64,000 nt of DNA. It comes from Allorhodopirellula heiligendammensis (GTDB taxonomy: Bacteria; Planctomycetota; Planctomycetia; Pirellulales; Pirellulaceae). Made by a program: the position numbers and the translations under genes. The notes under the pieces are model-generated. The model worked only from the letters and a program-made list of their open reading frames with translations, was not told the origin of the DNA and did not search any database. Shown one piece after another: positions 46,686-54,808 of this stretch. Each line of letters starts with the position of its first letter. Positions within the stretch are counted from its first letter, which is position 1. The stretch spans positions 1,346,118 through 1,410,117 of the forward strand of contig NZ_SJPU01000001.1 of NCBI RefSeq assembly GCF_007860105.1. The letters run 5' to 3'.

Positions 46686-46949
46686 TCACCGATCGCGAAG
46701 TCGCTGGTTTGACGACTGACCGATTGGCAATGTCAAGATTCGGTACAGCGTTTGTCCGCCATCAATTAAAGGTTTTGTCCACCATTGCCATCGCAGGACC
46801 TTAATCATTTCAATTGGCTCAGCGCGATGCATCTTACGACGCACGATCGTGGGCACACTTCGCAAATGCTGACGGTTGACGGTGTTGTTGGAGTAGGTGT
46901 CCAGTGCGATTGGTTGGAACGCCACCGGATGATTGTCGGTCATGAACAT
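46686..46949 (-). CDS. Possible small protein upstream of opgH, 87 residues
   Basis: ATG 46949 with AGGA eight bases upstream opens an 87-residue frame: NHPVAFQPIALDTYSNNTVN, RSVPTIVRRKMHRAEPIEM and KVLRWQWWTKPLIDGGQTLY. It has no membrane segment and is mildly basic. It is the most protein-like frame in the 1.2-kb gap between opgH and the hydrolase gene, and it would run with opgH. No family recognised. The start region also contains the palindrome GAACAT/ATGTTC. Coding status is uncertain. Confidence 0.35.
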   Translation of the reverse strand: MFMTDNHPVAFQPIALDTYSNNTVNRQHLRSVPTIVRRKMHRAEPIEMIKVLRWQWWTKPLIDGGQTLYRILTLPIGQSSNQRLRDR

Positions 46950-47727
46950 GGATATGTTCCTGTATGCTGAGAGAAAAGCTGAGTAGCAAGAAGAGGAGTA
47001 GGGCAAGTCGCGGCAAGGATCCGATGAATCCGGGTCACTGACTCACTTCACAGTCAAGCTGTATCAAACGACGTGCCAGAACTGCGTTGCGGTCCCCCGC
47101 CACAGCAGACTTGTTGCTTGGCGCCACCCTTAAAATCCAACCTTCGCTTTTTAGTGCTGGTCAATCTCACCTTGCGCGAATCACGAGGTGGAAATCGTCC
47201 GCGGATGAATTTCTCGCAAAATACAGTGCAGAGCGCGGTCTCAGTGTTCAGCAGCGAACGGTGAGCATTCATCGGTGCCGTTGTGGTCGCTAAACGGATA
47301 GCCCCGCCAGAAATCGACGCGAGTTGCGCATTGAATTGGCGATGGGTGCCGGAAAGTTAAGCGGCACGCGCGCTGGCGGGTCCCATTCGAGATGAGCAAT
47401 TCAGTAGGCTCGGGACCATTCAGAGCGTCGATCGAGTCCACGTCAGGCCGGTAACCGCCTGGTGATCTACGAATTCGACGGGCCAGCGAAGTCGGCCAGT
47501 TCGTCCCTCCCTGGCGTATGGGTCAGGATTCGGGCAGCGCTGGCAACGGAATCCACCGCCCGTCGATGATGGCTGTCATTTCAACCGACAGCGGCCGGGC
47601 AATTTGATGAATTAGTGGTGCAAGATTGTCCTCAGTATGCTATATTGAGGTGTCTTTGCTACCCCTGAAGTAGTATCCGAGGGGCCTCTCCTCAGTATGT
47701 TTAACGTCTATATCCGTCGATTCTGCA
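46950..47727. other. Gap upstream of the glucanase-like gene, no gene recognised
   Basis: 778 bases without a supported gene. Short frames on both strands around 47054-47290 have no ribosome sites or recognisable family. Near the downstream end the 9-base phrase CTCAGTATG occurs at about 47632 and 47693, and CCTCA/TGAGG brackets an A/T-rich core at 47630-47650, which might be part of the promoter region for the glucanase-like gene. Promoter elements are not clear enough to place. Confidence 0.35.
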
Positions 47728-49110
47728 ATGATGCTTCGAACCAGCGCAATGACGCGCCGTCGCTTTCTTTCTGGTGCGGTGGCTGTATCCGTGCCCATGC
47801 TGACTGGAATTTCCGCCAACGACAGTAGTCGCCATTTGATGCCCAGCACCGATTCAGACAACACGATGTCCAGGAGGACTCACGCTGAACGATCCGAACC
47901 TGAAGACGCATTCCTAACGGATTTGCGTACGCATTGTTATCGCTATTTTTGCGAAGCGGCGGACCCAGCGACGGGACTGATTAGCGATCGCGGACGAAAC
48001 GACGGCCGAGGATTCAGTGAGTATGCAAGTTCTGCGGCATGTGGATTCGGCTTAGCGGCCTACGCAATTGCTCCTTCGTCAGGACTTGATACTTTCGATC
48101 GGGCCCGTGAGCGTTCACGGACGCTGCTACGTTCGCTGCTCGAGTTGGCTGAGCACCATAACGGATTCTTATATCACTTCATTGGTCGCAGTGATGGCGG
48201 TCGACGAATGAATTGCGAGGCATCCACCGTCGACACCGCCTTGATGTTGGCGGGGGTGATGTGCTCGGAGACGATTTTCGGTGGGGACGCCGAAATCGCG
48301 AGTCTGTGTCGAGAGTTGATGTCTCGTACCAATTGGCAGTCGATGCTGGACGAGAGCAACTTGTTGTCGATGGGATGGTCACCCGAGCAGGGTATGCTGC
48401 CGTATCGTTGGGATCGTTTTAGTGAGTTAACAATTTTAGTACTGTTAGCCATCGGGGCGCCGCAGCATGCGATCGATCCCGTCGCATGGCAAGCATGGCG
48501 ACGTGACAAGATGCTCACCTTTAACGGACAATCGTTTCTTTCTTATCCGCCGTTGTTCGTGCATCAGTATCCGATGGCGTTCTTCGATTTCCGCGGTATG
48601 AAAAGCCCCAGCGGTAGAAGCTACTGGCATAATTCGGTGACCGCACACCTAGCTCAGATCGACTTTTTGGAAAGGTTATCACGCCGCTACCCAGCGGAGT
48701 TTGGGCATTACGGCAGATCGCTATGGGGAATCACTAGCAGCGACTCCGCGACGGGGTACCGAGACTGGGGGGGACCTTATGAAGATGATCGTAGCGAACC
48801 AGACCGCGGGATCGATGGGACGGTGGTCCCGAGTGCCGCAGCGGGCGGACTGGCAATCGTGCCCGAGCAGGCGATCTCGACATTAAAGTACCAGCAAGCA
48901 CAGTTTGGTAGCGAAATCTATGGTCGCTACGGGTTTGCTAACGCCTTCAATCCCGCGACGGGTTGGTCCGGCCCCGACGTGATCGGCATTGATACAGGGA
49001 TTTCGTTGTTGATGGCTGAAAATCTTCGTAGCGGTGGCGTGTGGAGCGCGTTCATGAAGCATCCCGTCGCCCAATCGGCCTTGGAACGGGCGGGATTCAC
49101 TCCAGTCTAA
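47728..49110 (+). CDS. Glycoamylase-domain protein, GH144-like putative beta-1,2-glucanase, exported
   Basis: A 460-residue protein with a Tat-like signal (MTRRRFLSGAVAVSVPMLTG) and a glycoamylase domain of the (alpha/alpha)6 barrel kind. Family motifs: FLTDLRTHCYRYFCEAADP, TGLISDRGRN (near the usual start of these domains), SSAACGFGLAAYAIA, HNGFLYHFI, ASTVDTALMLAGVM, MGWSPEQGMLPYRWDRFSE and GYFAN-type FANAFNPATGW. Family GH144 contains endo-beta-1,2-glucanases, which fits the OPG genes around it. Start may be ATG 47728 or, at 47749, MTRRRF. It lies 123 bases upstream of opgG on the same strand. Substrate is inferred, not shown. Confidence 0.85.
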   Translation: MMLRTSAMTRRRFLSGAVAVSVPMLTGISANDSSRHLMPSTDSDNTMSRRTHAERSEPEDAFLTDLRTHCYRYFCEAADPATGLISDRGRNDGRGFSEYASSAACGFGLAAYAIAPSSGLDTFDRARERSRTLLRSLLELAEHHNGFLYHFIGRSDGGRRMNCEASTVDTALMLAGVMCSETIFGGDAEIASLCRELMSRTNWQSMLDESNLLSMGWSPEQGMLPYRWDRFSELTILVLLAIGAPQHAIDPVAWQAWRRDKMLTFNGQSFLSYPPLFVHQYPMAFFDFRGMKSPSGRSYWHNSVTAHLAQIDFLERLSRRYPAEFGHYGRSLWGITSSDSATGYRDWGGPYEDDRSEPDRGIDGTVVPSAAAGGLAIVPEQAISTLKYQQAQFGSEIYGRYGFANAFNPATGWSGPDVIGIDTGISLLMAENLRSGGVWSAFMKHPVAQSALERAGFTPV

Positions 49111-49233
49111 GGTGTTCACGGTTCGACCTGCGTGCTTGGCAAACAAACCGGGGACGCATTGCTGCAGATCGGCACTGAAAATGCTTAGGATGGCGGGCGT
49201 TTCGAGATCCTTCCAACCAACATTCGCAGTTCA

Positions 49234-50955
49234 ATGAGTGCTCTACGCCCTATTTTGCACGCCATCGGCGTGACTCTCTGGTGCTTGCTGCCGTGCTCCG
49301 GAGCCGTCCAAGCAGATGAAAAGGCGGTCGATCTTGCCGAGGAGCGGGCAGCCCGTGAGAACGCCGTCCCCACGGCATCGCAGGTCTCTGACTTCGACGA
49401 TTTGCAGTTGTTCGCGCAGCATTTGGCGACGACAACCTACGTCCCCGAACCGCCGCTCATACCGGCGCTCGCCGAGCTAAGTTACGAACAGTACCGTGAT
49501 ATCCGGTTTCGCAACGGACGCGCGTTGTGGAGCGACGGCGATCATCCATTTTGGTTGGAGTTCTTCCATCGAGGTTTCGTCCAGCGAGATCGCGTGGATG
49601 TGAATGTCATCGAGGGCAACGCCACGAAGAATGAACTTCGAACGAGGCAAATCCCTTATGACCGAGAGCTATTCGACTTTGAGGGGGCCGCTGCGGGAGT
49701 GAATATCAGAGAACCGATCGGATTTGCGGGCTTCAAAGCCGTCGGGAGGTTCGAAGAAGGTGGTTTTGGTCAGGAGATGTTGACGTTCATCGGATCGAGT
49801 TACTTCCGCGCTCGCACGGGGCAAACCGTCTATGGCACATCGGCGAGAGGCTTGGCGGTTGATGTGGGAATGAATCGGGATGAGGAGTTTCCCGATTTTC
49901 GCGCGTTCTGGGTTTATGAGCCGGCCCCAGGCGACCGTCAGCTCCGCGTTCTGGCGCTGCTGGACAGTCCGAGCTTAACGGGCGCCTACCAGTTTGATTT
50001 TGACCCTTCGATGACGGTATCGAAAATGCGGGTCACCGCCACGCTCTATTTTCGCGAGCTCCCCGGCAAACTCGCCATCGCGCCTCTGACAAGCATGTGG
50101 ATATGGGGCGACGGACTGGCGCCTCCTCCGCTGGACAAACGCCCGTCATGCCACGATGCCGATGGGTTGCTGATTCACGCCGATGAGAATTGGACATGGC
50201 GTGCCTTCGCGCGACTTCCCTATCCGTCGGTTACTGCCACCCGTGTAGAAAAGTTGTCGGGTTTTGGATTGTTGCAGAGAGACCGCAACTTTGATCACTA
50301 CGGCGACACCGGTGCGAGGTACGACGAGCGACCGAGCGTGTGGGTCGAGCCGATCGAGAGTTTCGGTAGCGGGCGAATCGAACTCATGGAGATCCCCGGG
50401 GCGCATGAGGGTATCGATAACATCGGTGCGTACTTTGTTGCCGACGCGGAGATCGATGTCGATCAACCGTTGGAGTTGAGATATGATGTTTTTTTCTTCG
50501 GTAGTACGACCACGCTAGCGGAACGGGTGCAACCGACGTGCGATAACGGGGATCTTCTGGCAACCTGCGAATCGTTTGAGGTCAGTCGGGATGATGAAGC
50601 GATCACGCTGAAGATCCATTTTCAACCCCACGAGGAGTCCGTTGGGGATGACGACCAGGACGTCGTTGAGAGCGGTGGTCAAGCCCCCTTAGGAGGGTGG
50701 GGGCGAGTTGATCCAGGGCGCGTCGTTCCCGAGATTAGCACGGTACGGGGCGAAGTCGATGACGTCGTCGTGTTAACCAACGGCAGCGGTTATCTGGTGG
50801 AGGTTCGCCTCGTGCCCACCGAGGATGCTCCCGTGCAGGTTGCATTCAGATTGAATGACTCGACAGGAGTATCGCTAACGGAGTCATTCGAGTATCTGTG
50901 TCCTCACGAGCAACCAAAATTTGTGTATCCAGCGGTATACACTCGCCAGGAATAA
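49234..50955 (+). CDS. opgG: Glucan biosynthesis protein G/D (OpgG/MdoG)
   Basis: A 573-residue periplasmic protein with a signal peptide (ILHAIGVTLWCLLPCSGAVQ). It has the OpgG/OpgD layout: an N-terminal galactose-mutarotase-like beta-sandwich (FDDLQLFAQHLATTTYVPEP, SYEQYRDIRFRNGRALW, FWLEFFHRGF, then FAGFKAVGRF, FIGSSYFRARTGQTVYGTSA, RGLAVDV) and a C-terminal Ig-like domain. Conserved TSMWIWGDGLAPPP and DHYGDTGARYDERPSVWVEP stretches are typical. E. coli OpgD, a paralogue, is known as a beta-1,2-glucanase (GH186), so this may trim the OpgH product. It sits next to the GH144-like gene, downstream of it. Confidence 0.93.
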   Translation: MSALRPILHAIGVTLWCLLPCSGAVQADEKAVDLAEERAARENAVPTASQVSDFDDLQLFAQHLATTTYVPEPPLIPALAELSYEQYRDIRFRNGRALWSDGDHPFWLEFFHRGFVQRDRVDVNVIEGNATKNELRTRQIPYDRELFDFEGAAAGVNIREPIGFAGFKAVGRFEEGGFGQEMLTFIGSSYFRARTGQTVYGTSARGLAVDVGMNRDEEFPDFRAFWVYEPAPGDRQLRVLALLDSPSLTGAYQFDFDPSMTVSKMRVTATLYFRELPGKLAIAPLTSMWIWGDGLAPPPLDKRPSCHDADGLLIHADENWTWRAFARLPYPSVTATRVEKLSGFGLLQRDRNFDHYGDTGARYDERPSVWVEPIESFGSGRIELMEIPGAHEGIDNIGAYFVADAEIDVDQPLELRYDVFFFGSTTTLAERVQPTCDNGDLLATCESFEVSRDDEAITLKIHFQPHEESVGDDDQDVVESGGQAPLGGWGRVDPGRVVPEISTVRGEVDDVVVLTNGSGYLVEVRLVPTEDAPVQVAFRLNDSTGVSLTESFEYLCPHEQPKFVYPAVYTRQE

Positions 50956-51243
50956 TGTCCCACCGGCAGCCTCGTGGTTTGACTCCGCATATGGCTGGAC
51001 GTCAGGTTTCTGAAACAGTACCGTGTTGGTCGCGCCGCGGCAGTTCCACGGATTTCAATTTCAAGTAAGACCACGATAGTATTTTTGCTTCGCGGCTGCG
51101 ACGAGTATTTTTCGGGGCCATGTTTCGCTGATTTTGATCTGTCTGACCGATTCGCCCACGCTGTTGGCTTGGTTCAGAGGAGACGATCCCCAGCGCGATA
51201 GGTGTCCAGACTTTCGATTTGGTATGAGCGAAGCAAACGGCCA

Positions 51244-53358
51244 ATGAGCGATGGCGTGCAACCCAATTCTGAATTTCCCGCCGGTGGGCGACCGTCGATC
51301 GAATCGATGGAGAAGGCCATCTCCGTGCTGGCGGTTACCCTGAAACAGCGTTTTGATCAGGCATCGTTGAGGGCATCAGACGGTTCGGATATGGATCCGT
51401 TGGAACCACTGATCGCGGGCAGTCAGAAAGCAGGGATTGGCCTGGTGGCGAGCCCGACGCCTGCCATCGGCGACATTGTTACGACGGTCCGCCAAGGCAT
51501 CCCCCTTGTATTCAGTTTGCCCAACGACAGTTTAGTGATTTTGCAAGGACCGCATGCGGGCAAGATCGACTGCGCGGTCATCGGTGATCATCTCGAATAC
51601 CGTACGCTCAGCACCTCCCAATTATCGAAGTTATTGGGAGACTTGTCGCGGTTGCGAATGATGATCGCTAAGAAAGAGTTTGAGTGCGAGTCGCTTTCGG
51701 CATCCGCGGATCGGGATGGTCACGACCATGGTCACTCGCATCCCAAGCCACTGCGGCGACTGCTCTCGCTGCTCCATCTGGACCGCCGTGACATCGAGTT
51801 GGTCACACTCTTTGCGGGCGTCGCCGGCGTGTTGGGATTGGCAACACCTCTGATCGTCGAAAGCTTGGTAAACGTCGTCAGTTGGGGGGTTTATTTCCAA
51901 CCGCTACTGGTGCTGGCGAGTATGCTGCTGGTCTGCTTGGGAATTGCCGGAGTTCTAAAGATTCTGCAAACCTGGGTCGTTGAAATTATTCAGCGCCGCC
52001 AATTCGTTCGCATCGTCAACGATCTCGCACATCGATTTCCACGTGCCGACCAGAACGCTTTTGCAGACCAATATCCCCGCGAGTTGGCCAATCGGGTATT
52101 CGATATTGTCACCATTCAGAAAGCGACGTCGGTGTTGTTGCTCGACGGCGTGACGATCGTGTTGACGAGTATCATCGGATTGCTGTTGTTGGCATTCTAC
52201 CACCCATTCTTGTTGGGTTTTGATATTGTGTTAGTGCTGTCGATGATTTCCGTCACTTGGGTTCTCGGACGTGGTGGGGTGCGAACGGCGATTGACGAAT
52301 CGATCTGCAAGTATCGGGTCGCGCATTGGTTACAAGACGTGATTGCCATGCCGAGTGCGTTCAAGGTCGGGGGCGGCGAGCATTTGGCGATTCAGCGAGC
52401 CAATCAATTATCGGTCGATTACCTCAACGCTCGCAGTCGTCAGTTCGGCGTTGTGATTCGGCAGGTGATTTTTGCCGTTGGGCTCCAGGTCGTGGCTTCT
52501 ACCGCCCTGCTTAGTTTAGGTGGTTGGTTGGTGATTGACGGTCAGCTGACGCTCGGCCAGCTCGTCGCTAGTGAGTTGGTGGTTACCGTTGTGGTCGGGG
52601 CGTTTGCCAAAGCCGGAAAGTCTTTAGAGATTTTCTATGATTTGATGGCAGGGATCGACAAGGTAGGGCACCTGGTGGACATTCCGCCTGATCCACGCGT
52701 GGAAATCGGTGCGATCCCAGCAGGGCCGGCAAATGTCTCCTGGTCGGAGTTGGTTTTCGATTCGCCGACGGGACGATCGCGGGTAGCAGCGGCCACGATA
52801 GCGTCTGGTTCGCGTGTTGCCATTGTGGGCGATGATCCTAGCGGGCAGTCACGACTGGCGCGGGCTCTGGGCGGGTTGACCACGCCCAGCGCCGGCATGA
52901 TTCAAGTCGCTGGTTACGACGCATTTGAAGCCGCCATCGGATCACCGGGCGAAATCGCCGCTTACGCGGGCGAACCCTCGATATTCAATGGAACGCTCCG
53001 AGAGAATACTGACCTGGGACGCAGCGGGATTGACCATACTCGTGTCCGTGAAGTCCTTCGCCAAGCGGGACTGGGCCAAGTGCTGCTGCAACTCAAGGGC
53101 GGTCTGCAAACGAGGCTATTGTCCGATGGTCGACCGTTTTCATTCGCTCAACAATCTCGGTTAATGATCGCGCGTGCGATGGCGGCGCATCCCCGGTTGT
53201 TGATCATTGACGGATTGCTTGATGGACTTGGTGACAGTGGACGCCGCGACGTTTGGAAAAACATCACCGCAGAGGAGTGTCCTTGGACACTGATTGTGGT
53301 GACCCAGCGCGAGGATATTGCAGAGTGGTGCGAAAGCAGAATCGCTGTCCGCAAGTAG
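51244..53358 (+). CDS. ABC-exporter-like protein with a degenerate nucleotide-binding domain
   Basis: A 704-residue protein built like a peptidase-less type I secretion or bacteriocin-type exporter. An N-terminal cytoplasmic domain (to about 150) with a His-rich stretch DRDGHDHGHSHPK is followed by six membrane helices (about 175-450; e.g. LVTLFAGVAGVLGLATPLIV) and an ATP-binding domain. The ATP site is not intact: Walker A GDDPSGQS has Gln535 for Lys, the signature reads FSFAQQSRLMIARAM instead of LSGGQ, Walker B IIDGLLD has Gly657 for Glu, and the H-loop is VVTQRED with Gln688 for His. I start at ATG 51244; GTG 51202 is possible. It heads an exporter set with HlyD- and TolC-like genes. Confidence 0.88.
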   Translation: MSDGVQPNSEFPAGGRPSIESMEKAISVLAVTLKQRFDQASLRASDGSDMDPLEPLIAGSQKAGIGLVASPTPAIGDIVTTVRQGIPLVFSLPNDSLVILQGPHAGKIDCAVIGDHLEYRTLSTSQLSKLLGDLSRLRMMIAKKEFECESLSASADRDGHDHGHSHPKPLRRLLSLLHLDRRDIELVTLFAGVAGVLGLATPLIVESLVNVVSWGVYFQPLLVLASMLLVCLGIAGVLKILQTWVVEIIQRRQFVRIVNDLAHRFPRADQNAFADQYPRELANRVFDIVTIQKATSVLLLDGVTIVLTSIIGLLLLAFYHPFLLGFDIVLVLSMISVTWVLGRGGVRTAIDESICKYRVAHWLQDVIAMPSAFKVGGGEHLAIQRANQLSVDYLNARSRQFGVVIRQVIFAVGLQVVASTALLSLGGWLVIDGQLTLGQLVASELVVTVVVGAFAKAGKSLEIFYDLMAGIDKVGHLVDIPPDPRVEIGAIPAGPANVSWSELVFDSPTGRSRVAAATIASGSRVAIVGDDPSGQSRLARALGGLTTPSAGMIQVAGYDAFEAAIGSPGEIAAYAGEPSIFNGTLRENTDLGRSGIDHTRVREVLRQAGLGQVLLQLKGGLQTRLLSDGRPFSFAQQSRLMIARAMAAHPRLLIIDGLLDGLGDSGRRDVWKNITAEECPWTLIVVTQREDIAEWCESRIAVRK

Positions 53359-53393
53359 ATTTATTTGACTGTTCTTCAAGATCGTTTTGAGCC

Positions 53394-54746
53394 ATGATCG
53401 ATACGCCCGAGTCCAATGACGAGTTTCCTACGCTCCAGATGGTGCGCACCGGTAGGATCGTACGAATGATCGGCAAGCTCGCGTTTGCTGCCTTGGTCAT
53501 CTCCACAGTGGCCATGGTGTTCGTTCCCTGGCGACAGACCGCTCGGGGCGTCGGGACGGTAGTGGCCCTCGATCCGCAGCAGCGTCCACAGCCTTTGCTG
53601 AGTCCTTCGATGGGCGTTGTAAGCTATGTGAAGCCGGGGTTGCGGGAGGGAAGCTATGTCGAAAAGTCTGAACTGTTGCTCCGCTTGACCCCGTTTGCCG
53701 TCAATGCAGTTGACCAATTGGATACGCAGATCGTCGCCATGGAGTCGATGGAGGCTTCCGCACTGGCCAGCCTCGAGGTCACCAAGCAATCCGCGGCCCT
53801 GCAGGAGAGCAGCGGTCGCAGCATGGCGGAGTCTCTGAAGCAAGAGTATCAGGCAGCCCGCCAAAAGTGGGAGCAGTCCAAGAACGAGGTCACTTCGCTA
53901 CAGGCTGACCTGGAGGATAAACGCAATCAGCTGCAAATCGCCGAGCGGGTGTCCGAGCAAGGTTTGATCTCGCGTGAGGAGCTGTTCTCCAAACGTCGGG
54001 CCGTCGAAAGCCAGTCCGCCAAGGTCCTGAAGGCCGAAAACGCAGTGGACGAAGCGTATGCGACCTTGCTGTCCAAAGAGGAGGAAATTGAAGCGAAACG
54101 GCAGGAGATTGACATTAAGAACAGGACCGCGAACCAAAAGGTTCTGGAGGAGATGCAGAGGATCAACAGGATCGAGAAGGACATTCTGGATCTCCGCAAT
54201 TCGCGGGGGCAGATGGACCGGCTGGAAATTCGTGCGCCCCGCTCCGGCTATATCCAACAGTGGTTCGGCGTTGAGGGCAGCGACACGATCAAGCAAGGGG
54301 ACCAATTGTTCGTGATCGTGCCAGACGCTGACCAGTTGGCCGTGGAGTTGAAAATCCGGGGGATGGACATCCCGCTAATTCACGTGGGCGATCCCGTTCG
54401 CCTGCGGTTTGACGGTTGGCCAGCGGTGCAATTCGTGGGCTGGCCGTCGGTCGCCATCGGCACATTTGGCGGTAAAGTCAACCGAGTTCTCCCAACTGAT
54501 GATGGCACCGGATATTTTCGTGTGGTCGTGACGCCAGATGACCATTTTGAACGGGAGGAAGGTTGGCCGGACGACCGATACTTACGTCAGGGAGTACGTG
54601 CAAACGGCTGGGTTTTATTAAAGCGAGTGCCCTTAGGCTACGAGATATGGCGTCAATTGAATGGATTTCCACCCGTCGTCGCACCCGACGAGCCGGGGAA
54701 CTCCAAACCAGAAAAACCGGCGAAGGTCAAATTGCCCAAAATATAG
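53394..54746 (+). CDS. HlyD-family membrane-fusion adaptor
   Basis: A 450-residue periplasmic adaptor anchored by one N-terminal helix (IGKLAFAALVISTVAMVFVP). A biotinyl-lipoyl-like half-motif (ARGVGTVVALDP, LLSPSMGVVSYVKPG, EGSYVEKSELLLRL) precedes a long coiled-coil hairpin (about residues 130-270, full of Glu, Lys and Gln: LKQEYQAARQKWEQSKNEV). The returning half is LEIRAPRSGYIQQWFGVEGS, and a beta-barrel domain follows (DQLAVELKIRGMDIPLIHVG, VRLRFDGWPAVQFVGWPSVA). It joins an inner-membrane exporter to a TolC-type channel. It starts 35 bases after the ABC-like gene and overlaps the open frame of the next gene. Confidence 0.92.
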   Translation: MIDTPESNDEFPTLQMVRTGRIVRMIGKLAFAALVISTVAMVFVPWRQTARGVGTVVALDPQQRPQPLLSPSMGVVSYVKPGLREGSYVEKSELLLRLTPFAVNAVDQLDTQIVAMESMEASALASLEVTKQSAALQESSGRSMAESLKQEYQAARQKWEQSKNEVTSLQADLEDKRNQLQIAERVSEQGLISREELFSKRRAVESQSAKVLKAENAVDEAYATLLSKEEEIEAKRQEIDIKNRTANQKVLEEMQRINRIEKDILDLRNSRGQMDRLEIRAPRSGYIQQWFGVEGSDTIKQGDQLFVIVPDADQLAVELKIRGMDIPLIHVGDPVRLRFDGWPAVQFVGWPSVAIGTFGGKVNRVLPTDDGTGYFRVVVTPDDHFEREEGWPDDRYLRQGVRANGWVLLKRVPLGYEIWRQLNGFPPVVAPDEPGNSKPEKPAKVKLPKI

Positions 54747-54808
54747 GGACCTTCTTGCCGCTGCGCGCACATCCTCGGAAAAATCCGCTGCAGTGCAGCA
54801 CGGCGAAA

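Noticed and set aside
54563-54808. N-terminal extension of the TolC-family gene
   Set aside because: The 82 extra codons lie inside the HlyD-type gene and lack any signal peptide; a proper signal peptide begins at 54809.
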